Below, piece by piece: positions 1-7,881 of a stretch of 64,000 nucleotides of DNA. The notes below the pieces were generated by a model. That model was not told where the DNA came from. It saw only the letters and a list, made by a program, of their open reading frames with translations, and searched no databases. The stretch is from assembly GCA_963784645.1 (NCBI GenBank), contig CAWARY010000005.1, forward strand, positions 702,240 through 766,239. The letters are read 5' to 3'. Within the stretch, counting starts at the first letter, position 1, and the number at the start of each line of letters is the position of its first letter. The position numbers were made by a program, and so were the translations under genes. The stretch is from JBBRVW01 sp963784645. GTDB taxonomy: Bacteria; Actinomycetota; Actinomycetes; JACCUZ01.

Positions 1-142
1 TGATGGCGAGCACCGAGACGTTCGCCGCGAACCACGGCCAGAACAGGTCGCGCGGCGATCCCTTGCGCTCCGACTCGGCGATGACGTTGATGCCGTTCAG
101 CTCGACAGCGAGCCCGCCGGTGGTCTCCGACGTGGTGGTCAT
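1..142 (-). CDS. NCS1-family purine/cytosine permease, N-terminus only
   Basis: Only the first 47 codons lie in the window; the gene runs off the left edge. The start is ATG at 142 on the minus strand, preceded by a strong purine-rich ribosome site (GAGGAGAGG). The visible peptide contains GLAVELNGINVIAESERKG followed by a PRDLFWPWFAANVS-type segment. The pattern 'N-x-I-(A/P)-E-x-E-R-x-G-x-P-x-x-L-F-x-x-W-F-x-x-N' is the typical entry into the first membrane helix of NCS1 cytosine/purine/allantoin symporters. It starts 51 bases downstream of the purine nucleoside phosphorylase on the same strand, so the two probably form an uptake-plus-salvage operon. Substrate cannot be judged from this fragment. 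Confidence 0.75.
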   Translation of the reverse strand, partial: MTTTSETTGGLAVELNGINVIAESERKGSPRDLFWPWFAANVSVLAI

Positions 143-193
143 GAGCTGTCCTCTCCTCGCTGGTGGAGCCGGCTCTGGGGGCCGGGGCCGGGG

Positions 194-982
194 TCATCGT
201 CGCGCATCGGCTCGCAGAACGACGGGCAGCACCGCCGAGACGCGCCGGGCGGTCGACTCCGCGACAGCGACCACGTCGTCGGGGTCGAGCTCCTCGCCGG
301 TGCCCTCCAGGGTCGTGACGGCCGACAGGCCGAGCAGCTCCAGACCGGCAGCGCGCGCCGCGATCGCTTCGACGACGGTGGACATCCCGACCAGGTCGGC
401 GCCGAGCGTGCGCAGCATCGCGGTCTCGGCGACGGTCTGCACCGACGGGCCGCGCAGCTGCGCGTAGACGGCCTCGACCAGGGTCGGGTCGGCCCCGCGC
501 GCGAGCGCCCTCAGCCGGGGCGACCAGGCGTCGGTGAGGTCGACGAACTGCGGACCGTCCAGCGGCGAGACGAACGTGAGGTTGAGGTGGTCGGCCAGCA
601 GCGCGCCGGTGCCGGGGGGCCAGTCGGCTCGCAGTCCACCGCTGGCATTGGTGAGCACCGCGACGCGCGCGCCGGTGGCTGCCGCGACCCGCAGCGGGTG
701 TGCCACCGGACCGGGCCCGTGGCCCTCGTAGAGGTGGGTGCGGCCGAGGTAGGCGAGCACGGCCACCCCGTCGAGGTCGTAGGACCGGACCACACCGCGG
801 TGCCCGGGAGCGACCGGCGCGACGAACCCCGGCAGCTCGGCCACCGGCAGCTCGGCGACCGGGGTCCCGAGGGCGTCGGCGGCGGCGTCCCAGCCCGAGC
901 CGAGGACGACGACGGCGCCGTGCCGGGGTACGCCGGTGCGCTCGGCGAGTGCGTCCGCGGCCGCAGCCACCGTGTCGGGCAC
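194..982 (-). CDS. Purine-nucleoside phosphorylase, trimeric class
   Basis: Phosphorolysis of purine (deoxy)nucleosides to free base and (deoxy)ribose-1-phosphate in cytosolic purine salvage. The 262-aa length fits trimeric PNPs (about 265-290 aa). Family motifs in order: GSGW at 28-31 (phosphate loop), PGHRG 59-63, RTHLYEGH 81-88, TNASGGL 111-117, GPSVQT 178-183, GMST 199-202, SAVTT 220-224. Base-pocket residues deviate from the family: where human and mycobacterial enzymes have a Glu (GPSFET/GPHYET) this protein has Gln182, and where they have Asn (SLxTN) it has Thr224. Phosphate-site and ribose-site motifs are intact, so it is probably active, perhaps with altered base preference. ATG start at 982; the NCS1 permease follows 51 bases downstream. 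Confidence 0.9.
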   Translation of the reverse strand: MPDTVAAAADALAERTGVPRHGAVVVLGSGWDAAADALGTPVAELPVAELPGFVAPVAPGHRGVVRSYDLDGVAVLAYLGRTHLYEGHGPGPVAHPLRVAAATGARVAVLTNASGGLRADWPPGTGALLADHLNLTFVSPLDGPQFVDLTDAWSPRLRALARGADPTLVEAVYAQLRGPSVQTVAETAMLRTLGADLVGMSTVVEAIAARAAGLELLGLSAVTTLEGTGEELDPDDVVAVAESTARRVSAVLPVVLRADARR

Positions 983-1246
983 GGCGTCACCGTACCGGGG
1001 GCCCGCACCGCGCGGCGGCCAGCTGGCGCTGCGGTCGCCGGGCGTCCCGGCGCGCTACGTCCCCGGGTACCTGTCTGCCGCGCGCGGACCCTTCCGGTCG
1101 TGACGACGACGTGCCGCCGCTGCGCGGTGTCTATCCCGGCCCCGGTGGCGGCCGGCTGTCCGTGTCGATGCAGTTCCCCCGGCTTCGCGGGACGCACGCC
1201 GCGCCAGGACATTTCGCCCGTCCGGGGCCAGTCCGACCAGGGTTCC
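983..1246. other. Intergenic, no gene seen
   Basis: Between the PNP start (minus strand) and the promoter of the next plus-strand gene there is GC-rich sequence with no reading frame resembling a protein and no obvious RNA. The ORFs here are antisense or shifted readings of the PNP gene end. It presumably holds the PNP promoter, which I could not place. Confidence 0.4.
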
Positions 1247-1275
1247 TTGACTCTTTCTGATCATGGCTCTACTAC
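1247..1275 (+). promoter_or_regulatory. Sigma-70-type promoter for the membrane protein / oxidase pair
   Basis: TTGACT at 1247-1252 is followed after exactly 17 bases by TACTAC at 1270-1275. The first hexamer matches TTGACA at 5 of 6 positions and the second matches TATAAT less well. The surrounding 60 bases are clearly more AT-rich than the flanks. It lies 64 bases upstream of the ATG at 1339. Prediction from sequence only. Confidence 0.5.
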
Positions 1276-1338
1276 TGACTCGCCGGCTCGCTCGATGCGG
1301 CCGACGAACCAATGATTTCGCTACGTGGGGGAGCGCAG

Positions 1339-1797
1339 ATGAGGAACGTCTATCGGGTCCTGGCGTACCTGCTCGCGGTCGAGGTGGTCGTGCAGGCCAT
1401 GGCCATCGCCTATGCCATCGCCGGGCTGGGCAAGTGGGTCGCGGACGACGGCGGGGTGCTCAACAAGCAGGTCATCGACAGCGACTCGCCCGACTTCCCG
1501 GGTGTGGGCGGCTTCGCCACGCACGGCATCAACGGGACGATGATCATCCCTATCGTCGTCATCCTGCTGCTCGTCGTGTCGTTCTTCGCCAAGGTGCCCG
1601 GCGGGGTCCGCAGGGCCGCGATCCTGTTCGGTCTGGTCGCCCTGCAGGTCTTCCTCGGGATCTTCTCGCACAGCATCCCGTTCGTGATCGTGCTGCACGT
1701 GCTCAACGCGTTCGGCATCCTCGGGATGGCACTGTTCGCCGCCCGCAGGACCACGGTCGTGCAGGAGGCGGCACAGCCGTCGTCGGTGGCCGTCTAG
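1339..1797 (+). CDS. Four-helix membrane protein, DUF6220-like
   Basis: A 152-aa integral membrane protein with about four hydrophobic segments (roughly residues 6-32, 66-85, 92-110 and 115-135) and a short charged C-terminal tail. The second half has the HGINGTMIIP and FSHSIPFVIVLHVLNAF segments; histidines near membrane faces recall small heme- or quinone-associated membrane proteins, but this is only an impression. The ATG at 1339 is preferred over an upstream in-frame ATG at 1312 because a GGGGGAG ribosome site lies just before it. The stop precedes the multicopper oxidase start by one base, implying translational coupling. Family assignment (DUF6220) is from recall of similar proteins and is unconfirmed. 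Confidence 0.6.
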   Translation: MRNVYRVLAYLLAVEVVVQAMAIAYAIAGLGKWVADDGGVLNKQVIDSDSPDFPGVGGFATHGINGTMIIPIVVILLLVVSFFAKVPGGVRRAAILFGLVALQVFLGIFSHSIPFVIVLHVLNAFGILGMALFAARRTTVVQEAAQPSSVAV

Positions 1798-1798
1798 C

Positions 1799-3241
1799 TT
1801 GACGCGGGAGCGCCGGCGGCTGCTGGTCGCCCTGGTCGCCACCGTCGCCGTCCTCGGCACGCTGGCGTACTACTGGCAGGCCAGCCTGCTGCCCGGCAGC
1901 TACTCGGTGATGGACATGGGGTACGCCGACTACGGCGGCGGCGCCACGACGATGGCTGACCACCACGCGGGCGGGCGCAGCGTCGCTGACCTGGTGGCCG
2001 ACCCGGCCCGTCCGGCCGACGTGCGGGTGACCCTCACCGTGCGCAAGGAGCGGTTCCGGCTCGCCTCCGGCGAGGAGGTCGACGGCTACACCGTCAACCA
2101 CGTCTCACCCGGCCCCGTGATCCGCGCCGTGCAGGGACAGCTCGTCGAGGTACGTCTGGTGAACGCGTCGGTGCCGGCCGGCGTCACGCTGCACTGGCAC
2201 GGCGTCGACGTCCCCAACGCCGAGGACGGCGTCGCGGGCGTCACCCAGGACGCGGTCCGGGTCGGGAAGTCGTTCACCTACCGGTTCGTCGCCGACCAGG
2301 TCGGCACCTACTGGTACCACTCGCACCAGCTCTCGCACGCCCAGGTCCAGGGCGGCCTCCTGGGGGCACTGGTGGTCACCCCGCCGCCCACCGCCGCCGA
2401 CGTCCGCGACCAGCTCGCGGTCATGCACGTGTACGACGGCATCCCGACCGTGAACGGGGCCTCTGGCGTGCTGCCGGTCGATGTCCCCGACGGGGAGAAG
2501 GTCCGCGTCCGGGTCGTCAACACCGACAACGGTGCCGCCCCGGTGTGGGTCTCCGGCGGTCCCTCTCGCGTGCTCGCCGTGGACGGGCAGGACGTGAACG
2601 GCCCCACGCCGGTGTCCCGGAAGGCGGTGCGGCTCACCGCCGGCGGCCGGGTGGACCTCGAGGTGACGGCACCGGCCCGGGTGGACCTCGGTGGTGCCGC
2701 GGCGCTCGCGCTGGGGTCCGCCGTCCGGGCCGACCCGCAGCCGACCGCGCTGGTCGACTTCCTGCGCTACGGCACCGCGGCGCCGCTCGGGTTCGACCCG
2801 AGGCACGCCGACCGCAGGTTCGAGTACTCCATCGGTCGCCGTCCTGGTTTCGTCGAGGGCCGGCCCGGCCTGTGGTGGTCGATCAACGGTCACCTGTTCC
2901 CCGACGTGCCGATGTACGTCGTGCAGGAGGGCGACGTGGTGCGGATGCACATCGAGAACCACAGCCGGACCGTGCACCCGATGCACCTGCACGGCCACCA
3001 CGCGGTGGTGCTCGCCCGGGACGGGAAGAAGGCGACCGGCAGCCCGTGGTGGGTCGACTCGCTCGACGTGGCCAGCGGGCACAGCTATGACATCGCCTTC
3101 CTGGCGGACAACCCCGGGATCTGGATGGACCACTGCCACAACCTGCCGCACGCCGCGCAGGGCCTGGTGGCCCACCTGATGTACGCCGGGGTCACCGAGC
3201 CGTACCGGGTCGGCGGTGGCAAGCACAACCAGCCCGAGTGA
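1799..3241 (+). CDS. Membrane-anchored multicopper oxidase
   Basis: A 480-aa laccase-type oxidase with all four copper-ligand motifs: HWHG at about 132-135, YHSH at 173-176, HPMHLHG from 393, and HCHNLPHAAQGL at 445-456. In the last motif His-Cys-His plus His451 supply type 1 and type 3 ligands, and the axial position is Leu456 rather than Met, which in laccases goes with a higher type 1 redox potential. An N-terminal hydrophobic segment (about 8-25) after an Arg-rich start should anchor it with the catalytic part outside. No Met-rich copper loop as in CueO is visible. The start is TTG at 1799, one base after the upstream stop; no good alternative start precedes the membrane segment. Substrate is unknown. 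Confidence 0.88.
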   Translation: MTRERRRLLVALVATVAVLGTLAYYWQASLLPGSYSVMDMGYADYGGGATTMADHHAGGRSVADLVADPARPADVRVTLTVRKERFRLASGEEVDGYTVNHVSPGPVIRAVQGQLVEVRLVNASVPAGVTLHWHGVDVPNAEDGVAGVTQDAVRVGKSFTYRFVADQVGTYWYHSHQLSHAQVQGGLLGALVVTPPPTAADVRDQLAVMHVYDGIPTVNGASGVLPVDVPDGEKVRVRVVNTDNGAAPVWVSGGPSRVLAVDGQDVNGPTPVSRKAVRLTAGGRVDLEVTAPARVDLGGAAALALGSAVRADPQPTALVDFLRYGTAAPLGFDPRHADRRFEYSIGRRPGFVEGRPGLWWSINGHLFPDVPMYVVQEGDVVRMHIENHSRTVHPMHLHGHHAVVLARDGKKATGSPWWVDSLDVASGHSYDIAFLADNPGIWMDHCHNLPHAAQGLVAHLMYAGVTEPYRVGGGKHNQPE

Positions 3242-3357
3242 CGGTCGCCGCGGCCGGCCCCCTGGGCCAGCGCGTCGGCCGGCCCGCTGCCGGATCCGCC
3301 GTCGCTGACACGGCGTCTCGTTGGTGGTCCGTCCACGCCTGTCCGGAGGTCGCGTCC

Positions 3358-4140
3358 CTACCGCCGCTGCAACCGCTCGGCGGGCGACCAGCCCGTCTCG
3401 TCCGGCACCCGGTCGGTGCCGATCCCCGACGCGGCCGGCTGCTCGTCGGCCACGGGACGGGACCGCCGGCCGACGCGCCCGGCGGCCAGCGTCAGGGCGA
3501 CTCCGAGCGCGATGCCCCCCAGGCCCCACCCGAGCATCCCGGCGTCGGGTCCGCTCGCATCCGCGGCGGGCTGCGTCGCCGGAGGCGCGGCGCCGGAGGT
3601 GGTGTCAGTGGCCTTCTGACCGGACGTGACGTCCGGCTGGTCGGGGCTGGTGCTCGCGGGGCCGGGACCGGCGTCCGGGACACCGGCGACACCGAGCCGG
3701 TGCAGCAGGGCCGCGAGCTCCTTCGCGTCGACGGCGGTGTGCCAGACGGGCGCCGCGCTCCCGATGCTGCCGTCGCCGCTGGCGTCCCACTGGGTCGCAA
3801 TCCATGGTCCGCCGGCGGCGTCCAGGTAGACCCGGTCCACCCGCCACACCGTGACGTCGTGGATCAGCCAGGTCAGCGTGACCTCCGGCCCGGACGCGTG
3901 CTCGGTCCCCGAGCCGTCGACCTCGCCGGCGGTCCCGGTGCCGGAGAACGCGCCGACGTCCCTCGCCAGGGTCTCGTAGTCGCCGTCGCCGGTGTAGAGA
4001 GAGGCGGTGGCGCCGGCCCCGGGCACCACCAGCAGCACGCTGGTCGGGCCGCCGGCGTGGGCCGGCCCGGCCGCGAGCAGGGCCAGCGACGCGAGTGTGA
4101 GGGCGGTCGCAGCGGTCAGGGCGGTGCGGTACCGGCGCAT
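3358..4140 (-). CDS. Secreted, C-terminally membrane-anchored hypothetical protein
   Basis: About 260 aa. A clear signal peptide (MRRYRTALTAATALTLASL, Ala-rich, cleavage near AHAGG) leads into an exported domain with GDGDYETLARDVGAF and VTLTWLIHDVTVWRVDRVY segments. A Pro/Ala/Thr-rich spacer follows, then one C-terminal membrane helix (GWGLGGIALGVALTLAAG) and an Arg-rich tail. The layout is that of an LPXTG-less surface protein held by a single helix. It is the last gene of the sigma factor/anti-sigma run on the minus strand, 58 bases after the anti-sigma-like gene, so it may be a target or part of that signalling unit. I do not recognise the family. Confidence 0.6.
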   Translation of the reverse strand: MRRYRTALTAATALTLASLALLAAGPAHAGGPTSVLLVVPGAGATASLYTGDGDYETLARDVGAFSGTGTAGEVDGSGTEHASGPEVTLTWLIHDVTVWRVDRVYLDAAGGPWIATQWDASGDGSIGSAAPVWHTAVDAKELAALLHRLGVAGVPDAGPGPASTSPDQPDVTSGQKATDTTSGAAPPATQPAADASGPDAGMLGWGLGGIALGVALTLAAGRVGRRSRPVADEQPAASGIGTDRVPDETGWSPAERLQRR

Positions 4141-4198
4141 GTCGGCTCCTCGGGTCCGGTGCCGCTGGTACACCGCGGCGCCGCTTCCGGTTCCCGGC

Positions 4199-4975
4199 TC
4201 AGGGGGCGTCGACCGAGCCGGCGATCGCCAGGGCACGTCGCTGGCTCAGGTCCCCTTCGAGCCGGAGCGTGGTGCCGTTGCGCACCCAGATCAGGGTGTG
4301 CCCGGCCAGCCGTGCGCTCTCCCGACGCCGGCTGCCGTCCCGGTTGAGGACGACGACCTCGTGCGGCTCGTCGAACCACAGGGCGAACTCACCGGCCACC
4401 GTCACGAACTCCACGCCGGGCGCGCTCTTGGCGAAGGTGAAGTCGAGGCCGGCGTCGAACTGGTCCAGCCGCACGGTGCCGTCGGGGCCGCCGGACCAGG
4501 TGAGCGAGAGCAGCCGGCGGTCGGCCGACACGGCGACACCCTGCGGCGCCCCCAGGGCGAGAGGTACGGCGGGCGTGAAGCCGACCTGCCGGGCGGCGAC
4601 ATCGAGGGTGGTCCCGGCGCTCACGGTCGGGGGCGGCCGGGCGCTCGTCGTCACCGGTCCGTCGCGCCGCTCGACGCGGACCCCCGCGAAGCCGAACCAG
4701 TCGGCGACAGCGGCCCGCACCGGCGGCGCGGCGAGCAGCGACAGCAGCAGGGCGACGACGGCGACCGCCGTGCGTCGGCGGTGTCGTGCCACCGCCCGCC
4801 CGGCCCGCACGAGCGCTGCCGTCGGCATCGGGTGCGGCGGAGCGGTGGCCGGCTCCTCGGCCAGCCGCTCGAGCACCGCCGCCGCCAGCTCCGTTCCCGC
4901 GCTCGGCAGCGGCAGGTCGCGACCGAGACCGACAAGCTCGGCGACGAGCGTCTCGTGCCGGGTGTCAGCCGCCAC
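4199..4975 (-). CDS. Membrane protein, probable anti-sigma partner of the ECF factor
   Basis: A 258-aa protein with a cytoplasmic N-terminal part (about 1-65), one membrane helix (about 69-84) after an Arg-rich RHRRR segment, and an extracytoplasmic domain of about 170 aa rich in beta-type sequence. The GTG start at 4975 overlaps the end of the sigma gene by 11 bases, so the two are translationally coupled. That layout is the usual one for ECF sigma factors and their membrane anti-sigma factors. No zinc-binding HxxxCxxC motif is visible, so it is not a classical ZAS-type anti-sigma factor. The role is inferred from position and topology. Confidence 0.65.
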   Translation of the reverse strand: MAADTRHETLVAELVGLGRDLPLPSAGTELAAAVLERLAEEPATAPPHPMPTAALVRAGRAVARHRRRTAVAVVALLLSLLAAPPVRAAVADWFGFAGVRVERRDGPVTTSARPPPTVSAGTTLDVAARQVGFTPAVPLALGAPQGVAVSADRRLLSLTWSGGPDGTVRLDQFDAGLDFTFAKSAPGVEFVTVAGEFALWFDEPHEVVVLNRDGSRRRESARLAGHTLIWVRNGTTLRLEGDLSQRRALAIAGSVDAP

Positions 4976-5543
4976 CGCGCACCTCCGTCGTCGGCCGGCC
5001 GTCCCGGGGAGCGGCTGCTGCCGCCGGAGCATCCAGCGTCGCGGCCAGGCTGTCGAGAGCCCGGTGCAGCCGCGACTTGACGGTGCCGCGTGGCCAACCC
5101 AGCACCGTGGCGGTCTCGGCCTCGTCCAGCTCGAGCAGGTACCGGCAGGCCACGACCTGCCGGTGCGGCTCCGACAGCAACCCGAGCCCGCGCACCAGCT
5201 CGGCCCGGCGCTCCCGCAGGACGATGGCGGTGGCGGGGTCGCCGGCCGCCGCAACCGTGAGGAGCAGCGGCTCGCTGAGGCGCCAGGCCGCTCGTTCGCG
5301 GTCCACCCGGCGTCCGGCGGACCGGTGCAGGTTGCGGGTCTCGTTGGCGACGATCTGCAGCAGCCAGGGCCGGAACGGCGCCCCCTCGCGGAACCGGCCG
5401 AGCGCGCGGTACGCCTTCACGAATGCCTCCTGGACGACGTCCTCGGCGTCCGGTCCGGCGCCGAGCAGGGCAGCGGTGCGCACTGCGACCGGGGCATGGC
5501 GAGCCACCAGCTCCGCGTACGCGTCGCGGTCGCCGCCGCGCAC
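4965..5543 (-). CDS. ECF RNA polymerase sigma factor (SigE-like)
   Basis: A 192-aa two-domain sigma factor. Region 2 (about 5-75) has DAEDVVQEAFVKAYRAL and FRPWLLQIVANETRN. Region 4 (about 115-170) has LLSEPHRQVVACRYLLELDE and the helix-turn-helix TATVLGWPRGTVKSRLHRAL. The GTG at 5543 is used here, but the in-frame codons just upstream read like DREDADVLARV, which many ECF factors have before the GDRDAYAEL segment. The true N-terminus may therefore lie slightly further upstream at a non-standard start, or a start may have been lost. The overlapping downstream gene looks like its membrane regulator. Confidence 0.88.
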   Translation of the reverse strand: MRGGDRDAYAELVARHAPVAVRTAALLGAGPDAEDVVQEAFVKAYRALGRFREGAPFRPWLLQIVANETRNLHRSAGRRVDRERAAWRLSEPLLLTVAAAGDPATAIVLRERRAELVRGLGLLSEPHRQVVACRYLLELDEAETATVLGWPRGTVKSRLHRALDSLAATLDAPAAAAAPRDGRPTTEVRGGG

Positions 5544-5672
5544 CCGGGCCAGGACGTCGGCGTCCTCGCGGTCGGGGCTGATGGTCTCCGTCCTCTCGCG
5601 TCTCCTGCCGTGTCTACACCGGCCGGTGCCGCCGGGTTCCGGGGATCGGGCTGCGCGGGGCGGCCGGTCGCG

Positions 5673-7820
5673 TCAGGCCGCGACCGCGAGCGCGAACGGC
5701 AGCACGGCGGGTGCCCCGGCCCGGCGGAGCAGCGCACCGGCCACGGTCATGGTCCAGCGCGAGTCGACCTGGTCGTCGACGAGCAGCACGGGACCGGTGA
5801 GCCCCGGCAGCCGCGCCGCCGTCGCAGCGGGCACCGCGAACCTGCGATGCACGGCAGCCAGCCGGAACGCGGAGTTGCCACCCGGGCCGCCGGTCGGCTC
5901 GTCGGTGGTGAGGTCGAGGGCGCCGAGGTCCTCGAGCCGGCCCAGCGAGGAGAGGTGCTGCGCGACCGACGCGACCAGCTGCGGGCGCGTCGACGACGGG
6001 ACGGCGACGACCGCCACCGGCCGGTCGGCCCAGCCCCAGCCGGCGAGGACCTCCACGCAGGCGGCGAGCAGCCGGTCGTCGGCAGGCGCGTCGGGCGCAC
6101 CCGCAGCCAGCAGGGCGCGCAGCCGCTGGCCCCAGCCGAGGTCGGTGAGCCGGGCCACCACCCGGCCCTCGTCGAGCTTCTCGCCGGGACCGATCCGGCC
6201 CGACAGCGGCACGTCGAGGCGGGACATGCCGCTCGGCCACTGCGACCGCGGCTCGAGCGGGACACCGACCTTGCGCAGGGTGCGGGTCGCGGCCTGCACG
6301 GCTCCGTCGGGGACGGTGGCGTCGTACCAGGGGCCGGCGCACCGGTCGCAGCGGCCGCAGTCGACCGCGCCCGGGTCGTCGAGCGCCTCCTGGAGGAACC
6401 GCATCCGGCAGCCCTCGGTGGCCTGGTAGCCGAGCATCGAGGCGGCCTCGGCGTCGCGGGCGGCGGCGACCCGGGAGTAGCGCTCCTCGTCGTAGGTCCA
6501 GCCGGCGCCCGTGGAGACCCAGCCGCCGCTGACCCGCTGCACCGCCCCCTCGACGTCGAGCACCTTGAGCAGCAGCTCGAGCCGGGTGCGCCGGACATCG
6601 GCGACGGTCTCGAGAGCGGCCGTCGACATCGGCTTCGGCGACGACTCGGCCAGCGCGGTGAGCACCGCATCGGCGTCGGCCCGTCGTGGCATCGAGGCGG
6701 TGGCGAAGTAGCGCCAGATCTCGCGGTCCTCCGAGGCCGGCAGCAGCAGGACGTCGGCCCGCTCGGTGGCGCGACCGGCGCGGCCGACCTGCTGGTAGTA
6801 GGCGACCGGCGATGCCGGCGCGCCCAGGTGCACGACGAAGCCGAGGTCGGGCTTGTCGAACCCCATGCCCAGCGCGCTGGTGGCGACGAGGGCCTTGACC
6901 TGGTTGTCGCGCAGCGCCCGCTCCAGCTCGAGGCGGTCGCCCGGGTCGGTCCGACCGGTGTAGGCGCGTACCTCGTGACCGGCCTCGCGCAGCAGCGCGG
7001 CGGTGTCCTCCGCCGCCGACACCGTGAGGGCGTAGACGATGCCGCTGCCGGGCAGCTCGCCCAGCCGCGCGGCGAGCCAGCCCAGCCGGGCGTCGGCCGT
7101 GGGCAGCGGCAGCACCCCGAGCCGCAGGCTGTCGCGCGCGAGCGTGCCGCGGACGGTGCGCACCGGAGCGCCGCCGGCGCCCAGCTGCTCGACCACGTCG
7201 TCGACGACGCGGGCGTTGGCAGTGGCCGTGGTGGCCAGCACCGGCCGACCAGCGGGGAGGTCGGCCAGCAGGTCGCGGATCCGGCGGTAGTCGGGCCGGA
7301 AGTCGTGGCCCCAGTCGCTGATGCAGTGCGCCTCGTCCACGACGAGCAGTCCGGTCGCCTCGGCGAGGCGCGGCAGCTGCTCGTCACGGAAGCGCGGGTT
7401 GTTGAGCCGCTCGGGGCTGACCAGCAGCAGGTCGACCTCGTCGGCCGCCAGCCCGGCGGTCACCGCCGCCCACTCGTCGGCGTTGGCGGAGTTCATGGTC
7501 ACGGCGCGCAGGCCGGCGCGGCGGGCGGCCTCGACCTGGTCGCGCATGAGGGCGAGCAGCGGCGACACGATCAGGGTCGGGCCGCCGCCCCGGGCGCGGA
7601 CCAGGGCGGTCGCGACGAAGTAGACCGCCGACTTGCCCCACCCGGTGCGCTGGACGACGAGGACCCGCTCGCCGCCCTCGACCAGGGCCGCCACCGACTC
7701 GAGCTGGCCGTCACGGAACGCGGCCGACGGGTCGCCCACCAGTCGCCCCAGCAGGCCGGCTGCCTCGTCGGCGAGGGCAGGGGAGACCGTCGTGGTGGCA
7801 GCGGCAGGGGAGGGGGTCAC
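5673..7820 (-). CDS. RecQ-family DNA helicase with C-terminal phosphoribosyltransferase-like segment
   Basis: A 715-aa 3'-5' superfamily 2 helicase. Motif I is TGWGKS (59-64), motif II is VVDEAHCISDWGHD (from 160), motif III is ATTATA and motif VI includes QQVGRAGR. The RecQ zinc-binding cluster follows (ECR-type Cys, then DCGRCDRC). No HRDC domain is visible. Instead the last 40 residues contain GPVLLVDDQVDSRWT followed by an Ala-rich helix and strand. This resembles the PRPP-binding loop of type I phosphoribosyltransferases and ComF-like proteins (VLLVDDxxxTGxT), with the two Asp kept and the Gly after Ser/Thr replaced by Arg-Trp. It stands alone, divergent from the GNAT gene. A role in DNA repair is inferred from the family. 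Confidence 0.88.
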   Translation of the reverse strand: MTPSPAAATTTVSPALADEAAGLLGRLVGDPSAAFRDGQLESVAALVEGGERVLVVQRTGWGKSAVYFVATALVRARGGGPTLIVSPLLALMRDQVEAARRAGLRAVTMNSANADEWAAVTAGLAADEVDLLLVSPERLNNPRFRDEQLPRLAEATGLLVVDEAHCISDWGHDFRPDYRRIRDLLADLPAGRPVLATTATANARVVDDVVEQLGAGGAPVRTVRGTLARDSLRLGVLPLPTADARLGWLAARLGELPGSGIVYALTVSAAEDTAALLREAGHEVRAYTGRTDPGDRLELERALRDNQVKALVATSALGMGFDKPDLGFVVHLGAPASPVAYYQQVGRAGRATERADVLLLPASEDREIWRYFATASMPRRADADAVLTALAESSPKPMSTAALETVADVRRTRLELLLKVLDVEGAVQRVSGGWVSTGAGWTYDEERYSRVAAARDAEAASMLGYQATEGCRMRFLQEALDDPGAVDCGRCDRCAGPWYDATVPDGAVQAATRTLRKVGVPLEPRSQWPSGMSRLDVPLSGRIGPGEKLDEGRVVARLTDLGWGQRLRALLAAGAPDAPADDRLLAACVEVLAGWGWADRPVAVVAVPSSTRPQLVASVAQHLSSLGRLEDLGALDLTTDEPTGGPGGNSAFRLAAVHRRFAVPAATAARLPGLTGPVLLVDDQVDSRWTMTVAGALLRRAGAPAVLPFALAVAA

Positions 7821-7881
7821 CGGGTCAGCCCATCACAGCCCCCGGACACGGCGTCGTGCAGGCGTGGGTGACGATGGGCGG

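Noticed and set aside
4269..7871. A 1200-aa open frame on the plus strand over the RecQ-like and sigma genes
   Set aside because: It is the antisense shadow of well-supported minus-strand genes; its sequence is Arg/Gly/Gln-rich with no domain-like pattern. Very high GC leaves such frames open.
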